From Planctomycetia bacterium (lineage in GTDB: Bacteria; Planctomycetota; UBA1135; GCA-002686595): 23,954 bases of DNA. Shown here in pieces: positions 5,472 through 12,975 of the stretch (position 1 is its first letter; the number at the start of each line of letters is the position of its first letter). The notes below the pieces were generated by a model, which did not search any database, had not been told where the DNA came from, and worked only from the letters and a program-made list of their open reading frames with translations. Both the position numbers and the translations under genes were made by a program. The stretch is taken from assembly GCA_005778045.1 (NCBI GenBank), contig SXKQ01000173.1, positions 1 to 23,954 on the forward strand, written 5' to 3'.

Positions 5472-8027
5472 ATGAAGGAAGAACTGGACGGGATGGAACT
5501 GGACGAAGCGCAGCGCGAGCGCGCCCTCCTGTGCGCGTACGTGCTCGGCGAGCTCGATGCAGACGAGCGCGCGCAGGTCGAGGCGCGGCTGGAGTCGAGC
5601 GCGGAGCTGCGCGCGGAGAAGGTGCGGCTCGAGGCCACGCTCGGACTCGTGAGCAAGGCGCTCGCGTCGGGCTCGGGCGACAGGCTCCCGCAGGCGGCGA
5701 GCGCGACGATCGCGAACGCCGTAGAGAAGCTGCCCATGCCACAGCCGTGGTACGGCGCGAGCTGGTTGCGCGTCGCGGCGGCTGCGGTTCTGCTCGCGGG
5801 CGGTGTTCTCTACTTCCAGCGCCCGCGCACGGTGCTCGAGCTTGCGAAGGCGCTCGAGGTCGCTCCGACGGGGGTCGATCGCTTGGCGGCGCCCCCGGGT
5901 GATCCCGCGATTCCGAGCCCCGGGCCCGTGACGGGCGAAACCTTCGTCGCGCTCGATGCCGGCAGGAAGTCATGGTCCGAAGCGCCCGCTGGGCGACCCA
6001 GCGGTGACGCGGAGAAGGTGCAGCGCCTTGCCTTCGCCCCGACGCCGGGTGGCGGCAGTGCAGGCGCAGCGAAGGCCGAGCGTCGCCGGGAGCTCGCGCC
6101 GCAAGCAGCGCCCGGTCCCGTGGCAGGACTTCCCGAGCCCGCCACGAACCCGATGGCGGTGTCGCACGAAGAGGTAGCGCGCGAAGCGCTTGGCGATGCG
6201 ACGAGCGAGATCGCGGGGCTCGGATACGTCTTTGGGGGAGATCTGGATGGCGCGGAGGACCCGCAGCGCGAGCGCTTCGAAGCGACCCGCGGACAGGGAC
6301 GCGCGCTCGAGCGTCTGCGCGACATCGAGCGCGGCTGCCTGCGCCATCCCGCCGAGTCGCCGCGCGACATGTTCTTCCGCTACTGGGGCGACAATCCGTT
6401 CGAGCTTCCCGCGCTCGACCGGCTCTCGACCTTCTCCGCGGACGTCGACACCGCGAGCTACGTGCTGGCGCGCCGCTATCTGGCCGAGGGTCACCTGCCG
6501 ACGAAGGAGCAAGTCCGCACGGAAGAGTTCGTCAACTACTTCCGCGGCGACGTTCCGCCACCGAGCGAAGGCACGTTCCGGCTGCAGATGGAGCTTGCGC
6601 CGAGCCTGTTCGGCGCGTCGAGCGACATGTGGATGCTGCGCGTCGCTCTACGTGGTCGCGAAGTGACGAAGCAGGAGCGCACGCCGCTCGCGCTGACGTT
6701 CGTGATCGACGTGTCGGGCTCGATGAAGGAGGACGGCCGTCTCGAGCTCGTCAAGCACTCCCTCCGCATGCTCGCCACGCAGCTCGACGCGAACGACACG
6801 CTCTCGATCGTCAAGTTCTCAGCCGACGCCGCGCTCGTGCTGCCTGCGACCTCGGCGCGCCATCGCGACCTGATCGAGAGCGCGCTCGAGCCCCTCGAGC
6901 CGGAAGGCGGCACGAACACGGAAGCCGGGCTGCGCATGGGCTACGCGCAAGCCGTAGCGGCGCTCACCAAGGGCGCGCAGAACCGCGTGGTGCTGCTCAC
7001 CGACGGTGTTGCCAACATCGGTATCACCGATCCTTCCGCACTCGTCGCGCTCGTCGAGAAGAGCCGCCGCGAGGGCGTACTGCTGAACACCGTCGGAGTC
7101 GGTATGGACAACCACGACGACCACCTGCTCGAGCAGCTCGCTGACAAGGGCGACGGCGTGTGCAACTACGTCGACGACCAGCGCGAAGTGCGACGCGCGC
7201 TAGTCGACAACTTCACAGGCTCGTTCCAGACGATCGCGCGCGACGTCAAGCTGCAGGTCGAGTTCGACCCACGGCAGGTCGAGCGCTATCGGCTGCTCGG
7301 CTACGAGAACCGCGCCGTGGCCGACGCTGACTTCCGCGATGCCAAGATCGATGCGGGCGAAGTCGGTGCCGGACACCAAGTGGTCGCCCTGTACGAGCTC
7401 GTGCGCGCAGGCGGCGGCGACGGCCCGCTCGCGACGGCCCGCGTGCGCTGGAAGGCGCCGTACAAGGACGGCGTCGCGGATGCCGAAAGTGACGCGGTCG
7501 AGCAGGAGCTCGAGACTCGCCTCGGAGCCCGCGATGCGGTGGGTGGTCCTGCACAAGCCTCGAACGGCTACCGCCGCTCTGTCCTCGTGGCCCAGTTCGC
7601 CGAGTTCCTCCGGCGCAGCGTGCACGCGCGCCGGGACTCGCTCGACACTCTCCTTGCGGAATCCCAGCGTCTCGACCGCGACTTGCGCGACGACGACTTC
7701 ACGCAGTTCGTCGAGCTCGTCCGGCGCAGCCGCGAGATCCTGCTCGCGGAGCTCGCCCGTCGCGACTGGGTCGACGACTGCGGGGATCTCATCCGCTATC
7801 GGCACTACCTGCGCGAGCAGGTGGACGAGCTGCGCCAGCGCTGTGGCGATTTGGACAGCCCGGAGCGCGAGGAGTCGAGTGTTCGCATCGACACGCTCGG
7901 CGAGGACTTCGAGCGCGCGTCCGAGCAGGCATCGCGTGAGCTCGTCGAGCGCCTCATGGACGAGAACTTGGCCCTGCAGCGGCGCGTGATCGACCTCGCC
8001 GCGAAGGCTGCCCGCGAAGGGAAGTAG
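5472..8027 (+). CDS. Anti-sigma-like transmembrane protein fused to a YfbK-type VWA domain
   Basis: An 851-aa protein. Residues 1-90 form a helical cytoplasmic region of anti-sigma type (ALLCAYVLGELDADERAQVE, the usual opening of such proteins) without zinc-binding cysteines. One membrane helix follows at about 98-115 (WLRVAAAAVLLAGGVLYF), then a Pro/Ala/Gly-rich linker to about 290. The YfbK-type N-terminal segment is recognisable at about 304-345 (YWGDNPFELPALDRLSTFSA, DVDTASYVLARRYL). The VWA domain has a complete metal-ion site: D413-x-S415-x-S417 (DVSGS), T481/T483 (GGTNTE) and D511 (LLTDG). A DUF3520-like beta region follows at about 600-670, then a charged helical C-terminus. The start has a good ribosome site, GGGGAGG at 5459-5465, six bases upstream. 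The layout suggests that ligand binding by the outer VWA domain controls release of the upstream sigma factor. Confidence 0.88.
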   Translation: MKEELDGMELDEAQRERALLCAYVLGELDADERAQVEARLESSAELRAEKVRLEATLGLVSKALASGSGDRLPQAASATIANAVEKLPMPQPWYGASWLRVAAAAVLLAGGVLYFQRPRTVLELAKALEVAPTGVDRLAAPPGDPAIPSPGPVTGETFVALDAGRKSWSEAPAGRPSGDAEKVQRLAFAPTPGGGSAGAAKAERRRELAPQAAPGPVAGLPEPATNPMAVSHEEVAREALGDATSEIAGLGYVFGGDLDGAEDPQRERFEATRGQGRALERLRDIERGCLRHPAESPRDMFFRYWGDNPFELPALDRLSTFSADVDTASYVLARRYLAEGHLPTKEQVRTEEFVNYFRGDVPPPSEGTFRLQMELAPSLFGASSDMWMLRVALRGREVTKQERTPLALTFVIDVSGSMKEDGRLELVKHSLRMLATQLDANDTLSIVKFSADAALVLPATSARHRDLIESALEPLEPEGGTNTEAGLRMGYAQAVAALTKGAQNRVVLLTDGVANIGITDPSALVALVEKSRREGVLLNTVGVGMDNHDDHLLEQLADKGDGVCNYVDDQREVRRALVDNFTGSFQTIARDVKLQVEFDPRQVERYRLLGYENRAVADADFRDAKIDAGEVGAGHQVVALYELVRAGGGDGPLATARVRWKAPYKDGVADAESDAVEQELETRLGARDAVGGPAQASNGYRRSVLVAQFAEFLRRSVHARRDSLDTLLAESQRLDRDLRDDDFTQFVELVRRSREILLAELARRDWVDDCGDLIRYRHYLREQVDELRQRCGDLDSPEREESSVRIDTLGEDFERASEQASRELVERLMDENLALQRRVIDLAAKAAREGK

Positions 8028-8040
8028 CGCAGGCTTCACA

Positions 8041-8079
8041 CGCAGGGCGGACCCACTCGATCGTGGGGTCCGCCTTGCG
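8041..8079 (+). terminator. Long hairpin after the VWA gene, abutting the next promoter
   Basis: Arms 8041-8056 and 8063-8079 pair over 16 base pairs, with one G-T wobble and one bulged G, around the loop TCGATC. It begins 13 bases after the stop at 8027. The -10-like TATCGT of the channel gene starts on the base after the hairpin. Confidence 0.68.
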
Positions 8080-8085
8080 TATCGT
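8080..8085 (+). promoter_or_regulatory. -10 element of the channel gene
   Basis: TATCGT lies 10 bases before the ATG at 8096, the same near-leaderless spacing as at 2600, 3994 and 21520. No good -35 is visible, because that interval is taken up by the terminator hairpin. Confidence 0.4.
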
Positions 8086-8095
8086 TCGGACGCCG

Positions 8096-8947
8096 ATGCC
8101 GCCGACGCCGAGCGACGAGAGTCACGACTTGCCCACGACAGGGCTGCGCGCCCGCCTGCGCTCGGCGTTGTTCGACGCCGACACTCCGCTCGGGAGCTTC
8201 GTAGAGACCGTGCTGCCCCTGCTGGTGGTCGCGAGCGTCGTCGTGGTGGCGCTCGAGACCGTTGCGAGCGTGCATGCGCGCTGGCATTCCGAGCTGAGGC
8301 TCGCCGAGCTCGTATTCACCGCGCTCTTCACGCTCGAATACCTGCTGCGCCTGTGGTGCGCGCGCGATCCACGGCGCTATGCCACGAGCCTCGTCGGAGT
8401 TGTCGACCTGCTCGCCGTTCTGCCCACTTATCTGCTGCTCTTCACCGCCGGACCCGCGCATGGCGGCTCGATCCGCATGCTGCGCCTGATGCGCGTCTTC
8501 CGCGCGCTCAAGATGGCACAGCACGTGGGCGAGGCGAACGTCCTGCTCGAGGCGTTGATCGCCTCACGCCGCAAGATTTTTGCCTTCCTGACCAGCGTGT
8601 TCGCTCTCGTCTGCATCGAGGGAACGCTCATGTACGTGGTGGAGTCGGGAGCGAACCCGGGTATCACGAGCATTCCGGAAGCGATCTACTGGTCTATCGT
8701 CACGGTCACGACGGTCGGATACGGCGATGTGGTACCCATCACGACCGCGGGGCGCGTGCTCGCCTCATGCGTCATGATGACCGGTTTCGCGGTGCTGGCC
8801 GTACCGACGGCGATCGTGACGACCGAGATCGCGCGACACGTCGCGCGCGAACGTGCACAGGGCAGGACCTGCGAGCGTTGCGGCTACGACATGATCGACG
8901 TCGACGCGCGCTACTGTGCGCGCTGCGGCGAGGCGCTGCGCGGCTGA
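8096..8947 (+). CDS. Voltage-gated-type potassium channel with C-terminal zinc ribbon
   Basis: A 283-aa inner-membrane ion channel. Helix S1 is near residue 40 (ETVLPLLVVASVVVVAL) and further helices lie around 72-90 and 102-120 (SLVGVVDLLAVLPTYLLLFT). An arginine-bearing S4-like helix (IRMLRLMRVFRALKMAQH) comes next, then S5 (IFAFLTSVFALVCIEGTLMY). The pore loop carries the potassium selectivity filter TTVGYGD at 205-211, followed by S6 (VLASCVMMTGFAVLAVPTAI). After S6 the chain ends in a compact zinc ribbon with C259-x2-C262 and C274-x2-C277. This tail could bind a metal or another protein and affect gating, which is inference. The ATG at 8096 is chosen because the hexamer TATCGT precedes it at near-leaderless distance; the GTG at 8063 lies inside the terminator hairpin. 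It is probably transcribed alone. Confidence 0.9.
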   Translation: MPPTPSDESHDLPTTGLRARLRSALFDADTPLGSFVETVLPLLVVASVVVVALETVASVHARWHSELRLAELVFTALFTLEYLLRLWCARDPRRYATSLVGVVDLLAVLPTYLLLFTAGPAHGGSIRMLRLMRVFRALKMAQHVGEANVLLEALIASRRKIFAFLTSVFALVCIEGTLMYVVESGANPGITSIPEAIYWSIVTVTTVGYGDVVPITTAGRVLASCVMMTGFAVLAVPTAIVTTEIARHVARERAQGRTCERCGYDMIDVDARYCARCGEALRG

Positions 8948-9011
8948 GCGGGAGCCAACTCCTCGCGGGCGCGCCCTTGAATCCCGCGTCGCAAGGGTGC
9001 AGCTTGCTCGC

Positions 9012-9824
9012 ATGTCGGTTCATGTCCGCGACGCCCCGGATGCGCGCCCCACGCCCGGAGCGCTGCCCGTCCTGCTGACGCTGGCGTTGCTCGTGGCGGC
9101 CCTGTTCGTGCGCTCGATCGCGGGCGGGCCACCGCTCGACCCCGCGGACCGCGGGCGCGATCGAGACGCCTTGCGCGAGCCGATGCAGCTGCTCGGCCGC
9201 GGCTCGGCGACGCGCGTGACCGAGCTCGACGAGCGCGTGCGCCCGGAGCTGCGTGCGGAGTGGCTGCGACTGCGGCAGGTGGTGTTCGCGCTCGCGCGTT
9301 GTCCGCGCGCGGGCGACTGGCTCGACACCGTCGATGGCCTCGCGTTCGAGAGCCTCTTCTCGGAGCTTCAGCGAGGGAGTCGCGACGATGCGCTCGCCGC
9401 GCAAGTGCTGCTGGTGGAGCTCGCGCGGCGCACGGGCTGGGCGTCGGGGTTGCTCGCTCGCACCGGCGATGCGGAGCGGCTCGTCGCCCTGCAGGCCGCG
9501 TGGACTCGCACGTGGGGCTCTCGCGGAGTCAGCGATGCGCAGCTGTTCGAGCCGGCGCTCGCGGGCTTGTTCCTGCAGGCTCGGCTTGAGCGCGCGACGT
9601 ACATGCGCGCGATCGGACGCGATCGCGAGCGCTACGGCCGGGCGGTCGAAACCTTCCGCCGCCTGCTGGAGGACGCCCAGGGCCAGCCCACCGAGCTCGC
9701 GCACGCCCTCGATGCTCGCCACCCCGGCCTCGCTACGGGCATGGGCGAGCGCAAGGACGCCCTCGAGTCGCTCGACACCGTCGCGGGGCGCTTCTTTCCC
9801 GGCCTGAACGGGGAGTGCGAATGA
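9012..9824 (+). CDS. Membrane-anchored protein of unknown function
   Basis: A 270-aa protein not recognised as a known family. Near the N-terminus is one hydrophobic segment (PVLLTLALLVAALFVRSIAG, about residues 17-37), probably an uncleaved signal anchor. The remainder is hydrophilic, Arg/Glu/Ala-rich and almost certainly helical, with no cysteine pair or catalytic motif. Third codon positions are strongly G/C, as in neighbouring real genes. The ATG at 9012 (MSVHVRDAPD) is chosen because upstream codons encode basic low-complexity sequence. Its stop overlaps the next start in an ATGA arrangement (9821-9824), so it is the first gene of a coupled three-gene membrane operon reaching to 11130. 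Confidence 0.7.
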   Translation: MSVHVRDAPDARPTPGALPVLLTLALLVAALFVRSIAGGPPLDPADRGRDRDALREPMQLLGRGSATRVTELDERVRPELRAEWLRLRQVVFALARCPRAGDWLDTVDGLAFESLFSELQRGSRDDALAAQVLLVELARRTGWASGLLARTGDAERLVALQAAWTRTWGSRGVSDAQLFEPALAGLFLQARLERATYMRAIGRDRERYGRAVETFRRLLEDAQGQPTELAHALDARHPGLATGMGERKDALESLDTVAGRFFPGLNGECE

Positions 9825-10768
9825 GCGCGCATGTCCGCAGCTCTCTCGCGGCGCGCCAGCTGGCGCTTGCGTGCCTGCTCGTCGCCCTGGGCGGTCTCCT
9901 GCTCGGGCTGCAAGTGGACGGCAATGGCGAGTTCGTCGGCACCGGCTACAGCTCGCTTGGCGTGGGGGCGATGGTGGCGCTCGCCGCGGTCCTCTTCGGC
10001 AGCGGCCGCGACACGCGGGCGCCGCGCGACCTCGTCGGCGCCTTCTCGGCGCTCTCTGGCTTCCTCGGCCTCGCCTTCGTGGTGTCCGCCGTCCTTGCGC
10101 CTGGCGGTGGCTGGATGTTCTTCGAGGTGCTCCTGCTCTCCGTGGCGCTGTCGCGCGCGGGTCGCGAGCAGCCGGTCCTCTCGCGCGGCACCGTCGCGCT
10201 CCTCGCGGTGCTGCTGCTCTTCCGCCTGTGGATCAGCTACCAAGGCAGCCAGCATCGCTGGGAGGTCATGAGCCTCGACGTGCCGGTGCTGTCGAGCCTG
10301 CCGTTCGACTTCCTCGCGCCGATCCAGTCTGTGGAGCTCGGCGAGTTCACGCCGCGCGAGCTCGGCTTCCCGCCGGCCGGCCTCGACTTCGCGCCCTCGT
10401 TGGCACTGTGGTCCGCCGGCTTCGTGCTGTGCGTCGTCGGACTCGCGTGGCGCTCGCACGCGGCGACGGAGCACGAGAACGACCGCATCCACGCCGTGAT
10501 CGCGGAGCTGCCGCCGACACTGGCGAACATCGTGGCGCGCATCCTCCCGGAGTCTCAGTGGGCCGAGCTCGGGCTGCACGGTCTCGCCGACCGTCCGCTG
10601 CGCAAGAAGCTCGAGGAACTCGTGATCGCACGCATCGCCGCACGCCGGGAGCTCGAGCTCGCGGCTCAGTCGCGCGAGCTGGTCGCGGTCACCGACCCCG
10701 GCGGATTCAGCGGCGAAATCCTGCGCGCCCTGACCCAGAGCCCTGTGACACCCAAGGACCTTCGATGA
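9821..10768 (+). CDS. Polytopic membrane protein of unknown function
   Basis: A 315-aa protein. Hydrophobic helices lie at about residues 11-30 (QLALACLLVALGGLLLGL), 45-62 (SLGVGAMVALAAVLFGS), 73-95 (GAFSALSGFLGLAFVVSAVL), 98-113 (GGWMFFEVLLLSVALS) and 122-138 (GTVALLAVLLLFRLWI), and again near 195-210 (LALWSAGFVLCVVGLAW). The last 100 residues form a charged helical, probably cytoplasmic domain with DRIHAVIAELPPTLANIVAR near its start and a Glu/Arg-rich end. No known family is recognised. Translation is coupled to both neighbours by ATGA overlaps (9821-9824 and 10765-10768), and GGGGAG lies just ahead of its ATG. The three proteins may form a membrane complex, which is inference. Confidence 0.72.
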   Translation: MSAHVRSSLAARQLALACLLVALGGLLLGLQVDGNGEFVGTGYSSLGVGAMVALAAVLFGSGRDTRAPRDLVGAFSALSGFLGLAFVVSAVLAPGGGWMFFEVLLLSVALSRAGREQPVLSRGTVALLAVLLLFRLWISYQGSQHRWEVMSLDVPVLSSLPFDFLAPIQSVELGEFTPRELGFPPAGLDFAPSLALWSAGFVLCVVGLAWRSHAATEHENDRIHAVIAELPPTLANIVARILPESQWAELGLHGLADRPLRKKLEELVIARIAARRELELAAQSRELVAVTDPGGFSGEILRALTQSPVTPKDLR

Positions 10769-11130
10769 GACTGTGGACCACGATCGGCGCTGTCTTCGGA
10801 GCACTCGCCGTCGCACTCGGGGCCTTCGGCGCGCACGCCTTGAAGGACTCTCTCTCGCCCGAGCAGCTCGGCTGGTGGGAGAGCGGCGTGCAGTACCACG
10901 CGCTTCACGCGCTCGCGCTGGTGCTCTTCGGTCTGTCCGTCGAGCGCGGCCGCTCCGGCGGCCTCGCCGGCGTGCTGTTCGCTGTCGGCATCGTGCTCTT
11001 CAGCGGCACGCTCTACGCCATGGCCCTCGGTGCGCCGCGCTGGTTCGGCGCCATCACGCCGCTCGGCGGCACCGCCTTCATCGTCGCGTGGCTGCTGTTT
11101 GCCGTGCGCGCGTGGCGGCACGGTCGCTAG
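10765..11130 (+). CDS. DUF423 family membrane protein (YgdD-like)
   Basis: A 121-aa membrane protein that fits the DUF423/YgdD family along its whole length. It has the N-terminal GAVFGALAVALGAFGAHALK, a WWESGVQYHALHALAL segment, then GVLFAVGIVLFSGTLYAMAL and ITPLGGTAFIVAWLLFAVRA at the C-terminus. Four membrane helices are expected. The family is widespread and its function is unknown. The ATG at 10765 overlaps the previous stop (ATGA), so it is the last gene of the 9012-11130 operon. Its 3' end overlaps the 3' end of the minus-strand gene by 53 bases, with no room for a terminator between them. Confidence 0.9.
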   Translation: MRLWTTIGAVFGALAVALGAFGAHALKDSLSPEQLGWWESGVQYHALHALALVLFGLSVERGRSGGLAGVLFAVGIVLFSGTLYAMALGAPRWFGAITPLGGTAFIVAWLLFAVRAWRHGR

Positions 11131-11776
11131 GCGTCTTCCACTTGGCCTGCGGCACGATGTCCGCGGTCACGAACACGAGCAGTAGCTTGCCCGCCTCGCT
11201 CGGGGTCGTAGGCAGCGTCGTGGCTTTCGGCGCGACCGTGAGTTCGATCTGGACGCGCTGCGCGGAAATCTCTGGGAGGGTCACTTCGAGCTCGCGCGAG
11301 CCGAGCTGGACACGACTCGTGCGCAGGGGCTTCGCGACCGTCGCATGCTCGATCTCCAGCGAGAGCGATCGCTTGTCGCCGGAAGGTGGCAGCCCATGTG
11401 CCACGAGGGAGGTGCCGAGCCCGACCTCCATGACCCTGGGTTCGAGCACCTCCGCTCCATTGGGTTCCACCTTGTGGATGCTCCAGTCCTCGACTTGGGA
11501 CAAGACATCGCCGACACATAGGCTCGCCCGCTGTAGGGAGTGCGTGAGTACTTCGGGCGAAGACAGCCTGTCCGCGCCTTCGAACGTCAGCACCGCCAGC
11601 AGGACGTCGCGCTCCTCGACGGTCGCGAGGTGCGACGTGCCCTCGATTCCCGGTTTCCGCGCCGCAGTTCGCGAAACCTCCTCATGGCGCGCCTCGATCA
11701 CGACCAAGTCGTCAAAGCTGCGCAGGCATGCGAGCAGCTCCTCGAGTCGCGCTTGACCGGCCCCATCGTGGAGCAT
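11078..11776 (-). CDS. Orphan protein with possible secretin-like C-terminal beta region
   Basis: A 232-aa minus-strand protein. Third positions are rich in G/C in this frame, so it is probably real. Residues 8-30 are helical (ARLEELLACLRSFDDLVVIE). The second half alternates hydrophobic and polar residues as in beta strands (RVMEVGLGTSLVAHGLPPSG, SLSLEIEHATVAKP, LEVTLPEISAQRVQIELTV) and ends with GKLLLVFVTADIVPQ. That pattern resembles the end of secretin/GspD-type domains, but the resemblance is from memory and weak. No signal peptide is visible, and an in-frame stop lies just upstream of the ATG at 11776, so the N-terminus may have been lost. The basic tail overlaps the DUF423 gene. There are no secretion-system neighbours here. 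Confidence 0.5.
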   Translation of the reverse strand: MLHDGAGQARLEELLACLRSFDDLVVIEARHEEVSRTAARKPGIEGTSHLATVEERDVLLAVLTFEGADRLSSPEVLTHSLQRASLCVGDVLSQVEDWSIHKVEPNGAEVLEPRVMEVGLGTSLVAHGLPPSGDKRSLSLEIEHATVAKPLRTSRVQLGSRELEVTLPEISAQRVQIELTVAPKATTLPTTPSEAGKLLLVFVTADIVPQAKWKTPSDRAATRARQTAATRR

Positions 11777-11844
11777 GCTTCCACAGGTGCACTCTCACCG
11801 TCGGCGAGTGTCGGAGGTTGCAGGAAAATGCGCCCGCCGATCGC

Positions 11845-11850
11845 TAGCTT
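11845..11850 (+). promoter_or_regulatory. -10 element upstream of the tryptophan dioxygenase gene
   Basis: TAGCTT lies 24 bases before the ATG at 11875, which would give a leader of about 18 bases with no Shine-Dalgarno. No convincing -35 is seen. Confidence 0.35.
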
Positions 11851-11874
11851 GTGCCGCCGCACGAGCCCGCGACC

Positions 11875-12975
11875 ATGACCACGAATCGCCCGACGAACTA
11901 CTGGGACTACATCAAAGTCGAGGAGCTGCTGTCGCTCCAGAGCGGGCTCGAGGCCACGGACGAGCGCGTCTCGAACGACGAGGTGATGTTCATCACCGTC
12001 CACCAGGTGTACGAGCTGTGGTTCAAGCTTGTGCTGCGCGAGATGCGCTCCGCGCGCAACCTGTTCGCTCGGTCGCAGGTGGCGGAGCAGGAGCTCTCCG
12101 GCGCGGTGCGCAGCATGAAGCGCATCACGACGGTCTTTCGCCTGTGCGTCGATCACTTCGAGGTGATGGAGACGCTCACCACGCGCGAGTACCTCGCGTT
12201 CCGCGACAAGCTGATGGGCGCCTCGGGCTTCCAGAGCGCGCAGCTGCGGCAGATCGAGATCCTGTTCGGCCTCGATGACAACTCCCGCATCTCGCTCGGC
12301 ATCGACGGTGACTACAAGAAGGCGCTGCGCAACTTCGGAGGCGGTCAGTCGCCCGCGCTCGCGCGCGTCGAGCACTCGCTGCAGGACACGCCGACGCTCA
12401 AGACCGCGATCGAGGACTGGCTCTTCCGCACGCCGATCGACGGTGTCGGTCCTCTCGAGACCGGCGCGGATGCCGCGTTGTCGCGCTTCGCCGAGAAGTT
12501 CCTCGCGTCGCACGCGCGCTGCGTCGACGCAGCCCGCGACCGCGCGCTATCGCTCGACAGGGGTGAAGCGGACCGCTCGCGCCTCGCCGAGCGCTACGAG
12601 ACCGAGAAGCGCTCCACGCGCGCCTTCCTCGAGGCCGAGGACGTCCGCACGCGGCGGGTGCGCTGCGCGATGATCTTCATCGAGACGTATCGCGACCTAC
12701 CGCTGCTCGCCTGGCCGCGCGAGGTGCTCGATGCGCTGGTCGAGCTCGAACAGCTGTTCGTCATCTTCCGCCAGCGCCATGCGCGCATGGTGGAGCGTGT
12801 CATCGGACGTCGCACTGGCACCGGCGGCTCGGCGGGCGTGGACTACCTCGACAGCACCGCGCTCGCCTACCGCATCTTCCGCGACCTGTGGGCCGTGCGC
12901 ACGCTGCAGGTGCCGCACGAGGCCGCGCCGGCGCTCGAGAATCCCGGTTTCTACGGCTTCGCGCAGGGCAAGTGA
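11875..12975 (+). CDS. kynA: Tryptophan 2,3-dioxygenase
   Basis: A 366-aa cytoplasmic haem enzyme that opens the indole ring of L-tryptophan to give N-formylkynurenine, the first step of the kynurenine pathway. The N-terminal block NYWDYIKVEELLSLQSG is typical. H43 in THQVYELWFK corresponds to the active-site histidine (H55 of the Xanthomonas enzyme). SGFQSAQLRQIE follows the substrate-binding arginine segment REYLAFRDKL. The proximal haem ligand is H302 in FRQRHARMVERVIGRRTGTG, and T316 lies in the GTGGS substrate loop. It is longer than the ~300-residue bacterial type because of a charged insertion at about 215-265. The ATG at 11875 is preferred over the GTG at 11851. No other kynurenine-pathway gene is nearby. 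The next start overlaps its stop by one base. Confidence 0.95.
   Translation: MTTNRPTNYWDYIKVEELLSLQSGLEATDERVSNDEVMFITVHQVYELWFKLVLREMRSARNLFARSQVAEQELSGAVRSMKRITTVFRLCVDHFEVMETLTTREYLAFRDKLMGASGFQSAQLRQIEILFGLDDNSRISLGIDGDYKKALRNFGGGQSPALARVEHSLQDTPTLKTAIEDWLFRTPIDGVGPLETGADAALSRFAEKFLASHARCVDAARDRALSLDRGEADRSRLAERYETEKRSTRAFLEAEDVRTRRVRCAMIFIETYRDLPLLAWPREVLDALVELEQLFVIFRQRHARMVERVIGRRTGTGGSAGVDYLDSTALAYRIFRDLWAVRTLQVPHEAAPALENPGFYGFAQGK

Noticed and set aside
8063..8095. An upstream GTG start at 8063 for the potassium channel.
   Set aside because: It lies inside the terminator hairpin and before the -10 hexamer; the added eleven residues have no family character.
11851..11874. A GTG start at 11851 for tryptophan dioxygenase.
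   Set aside because: It directly follows the -10 hexamer, so it would not be transcribed, and the ATG at 11875 matches the usual family start.
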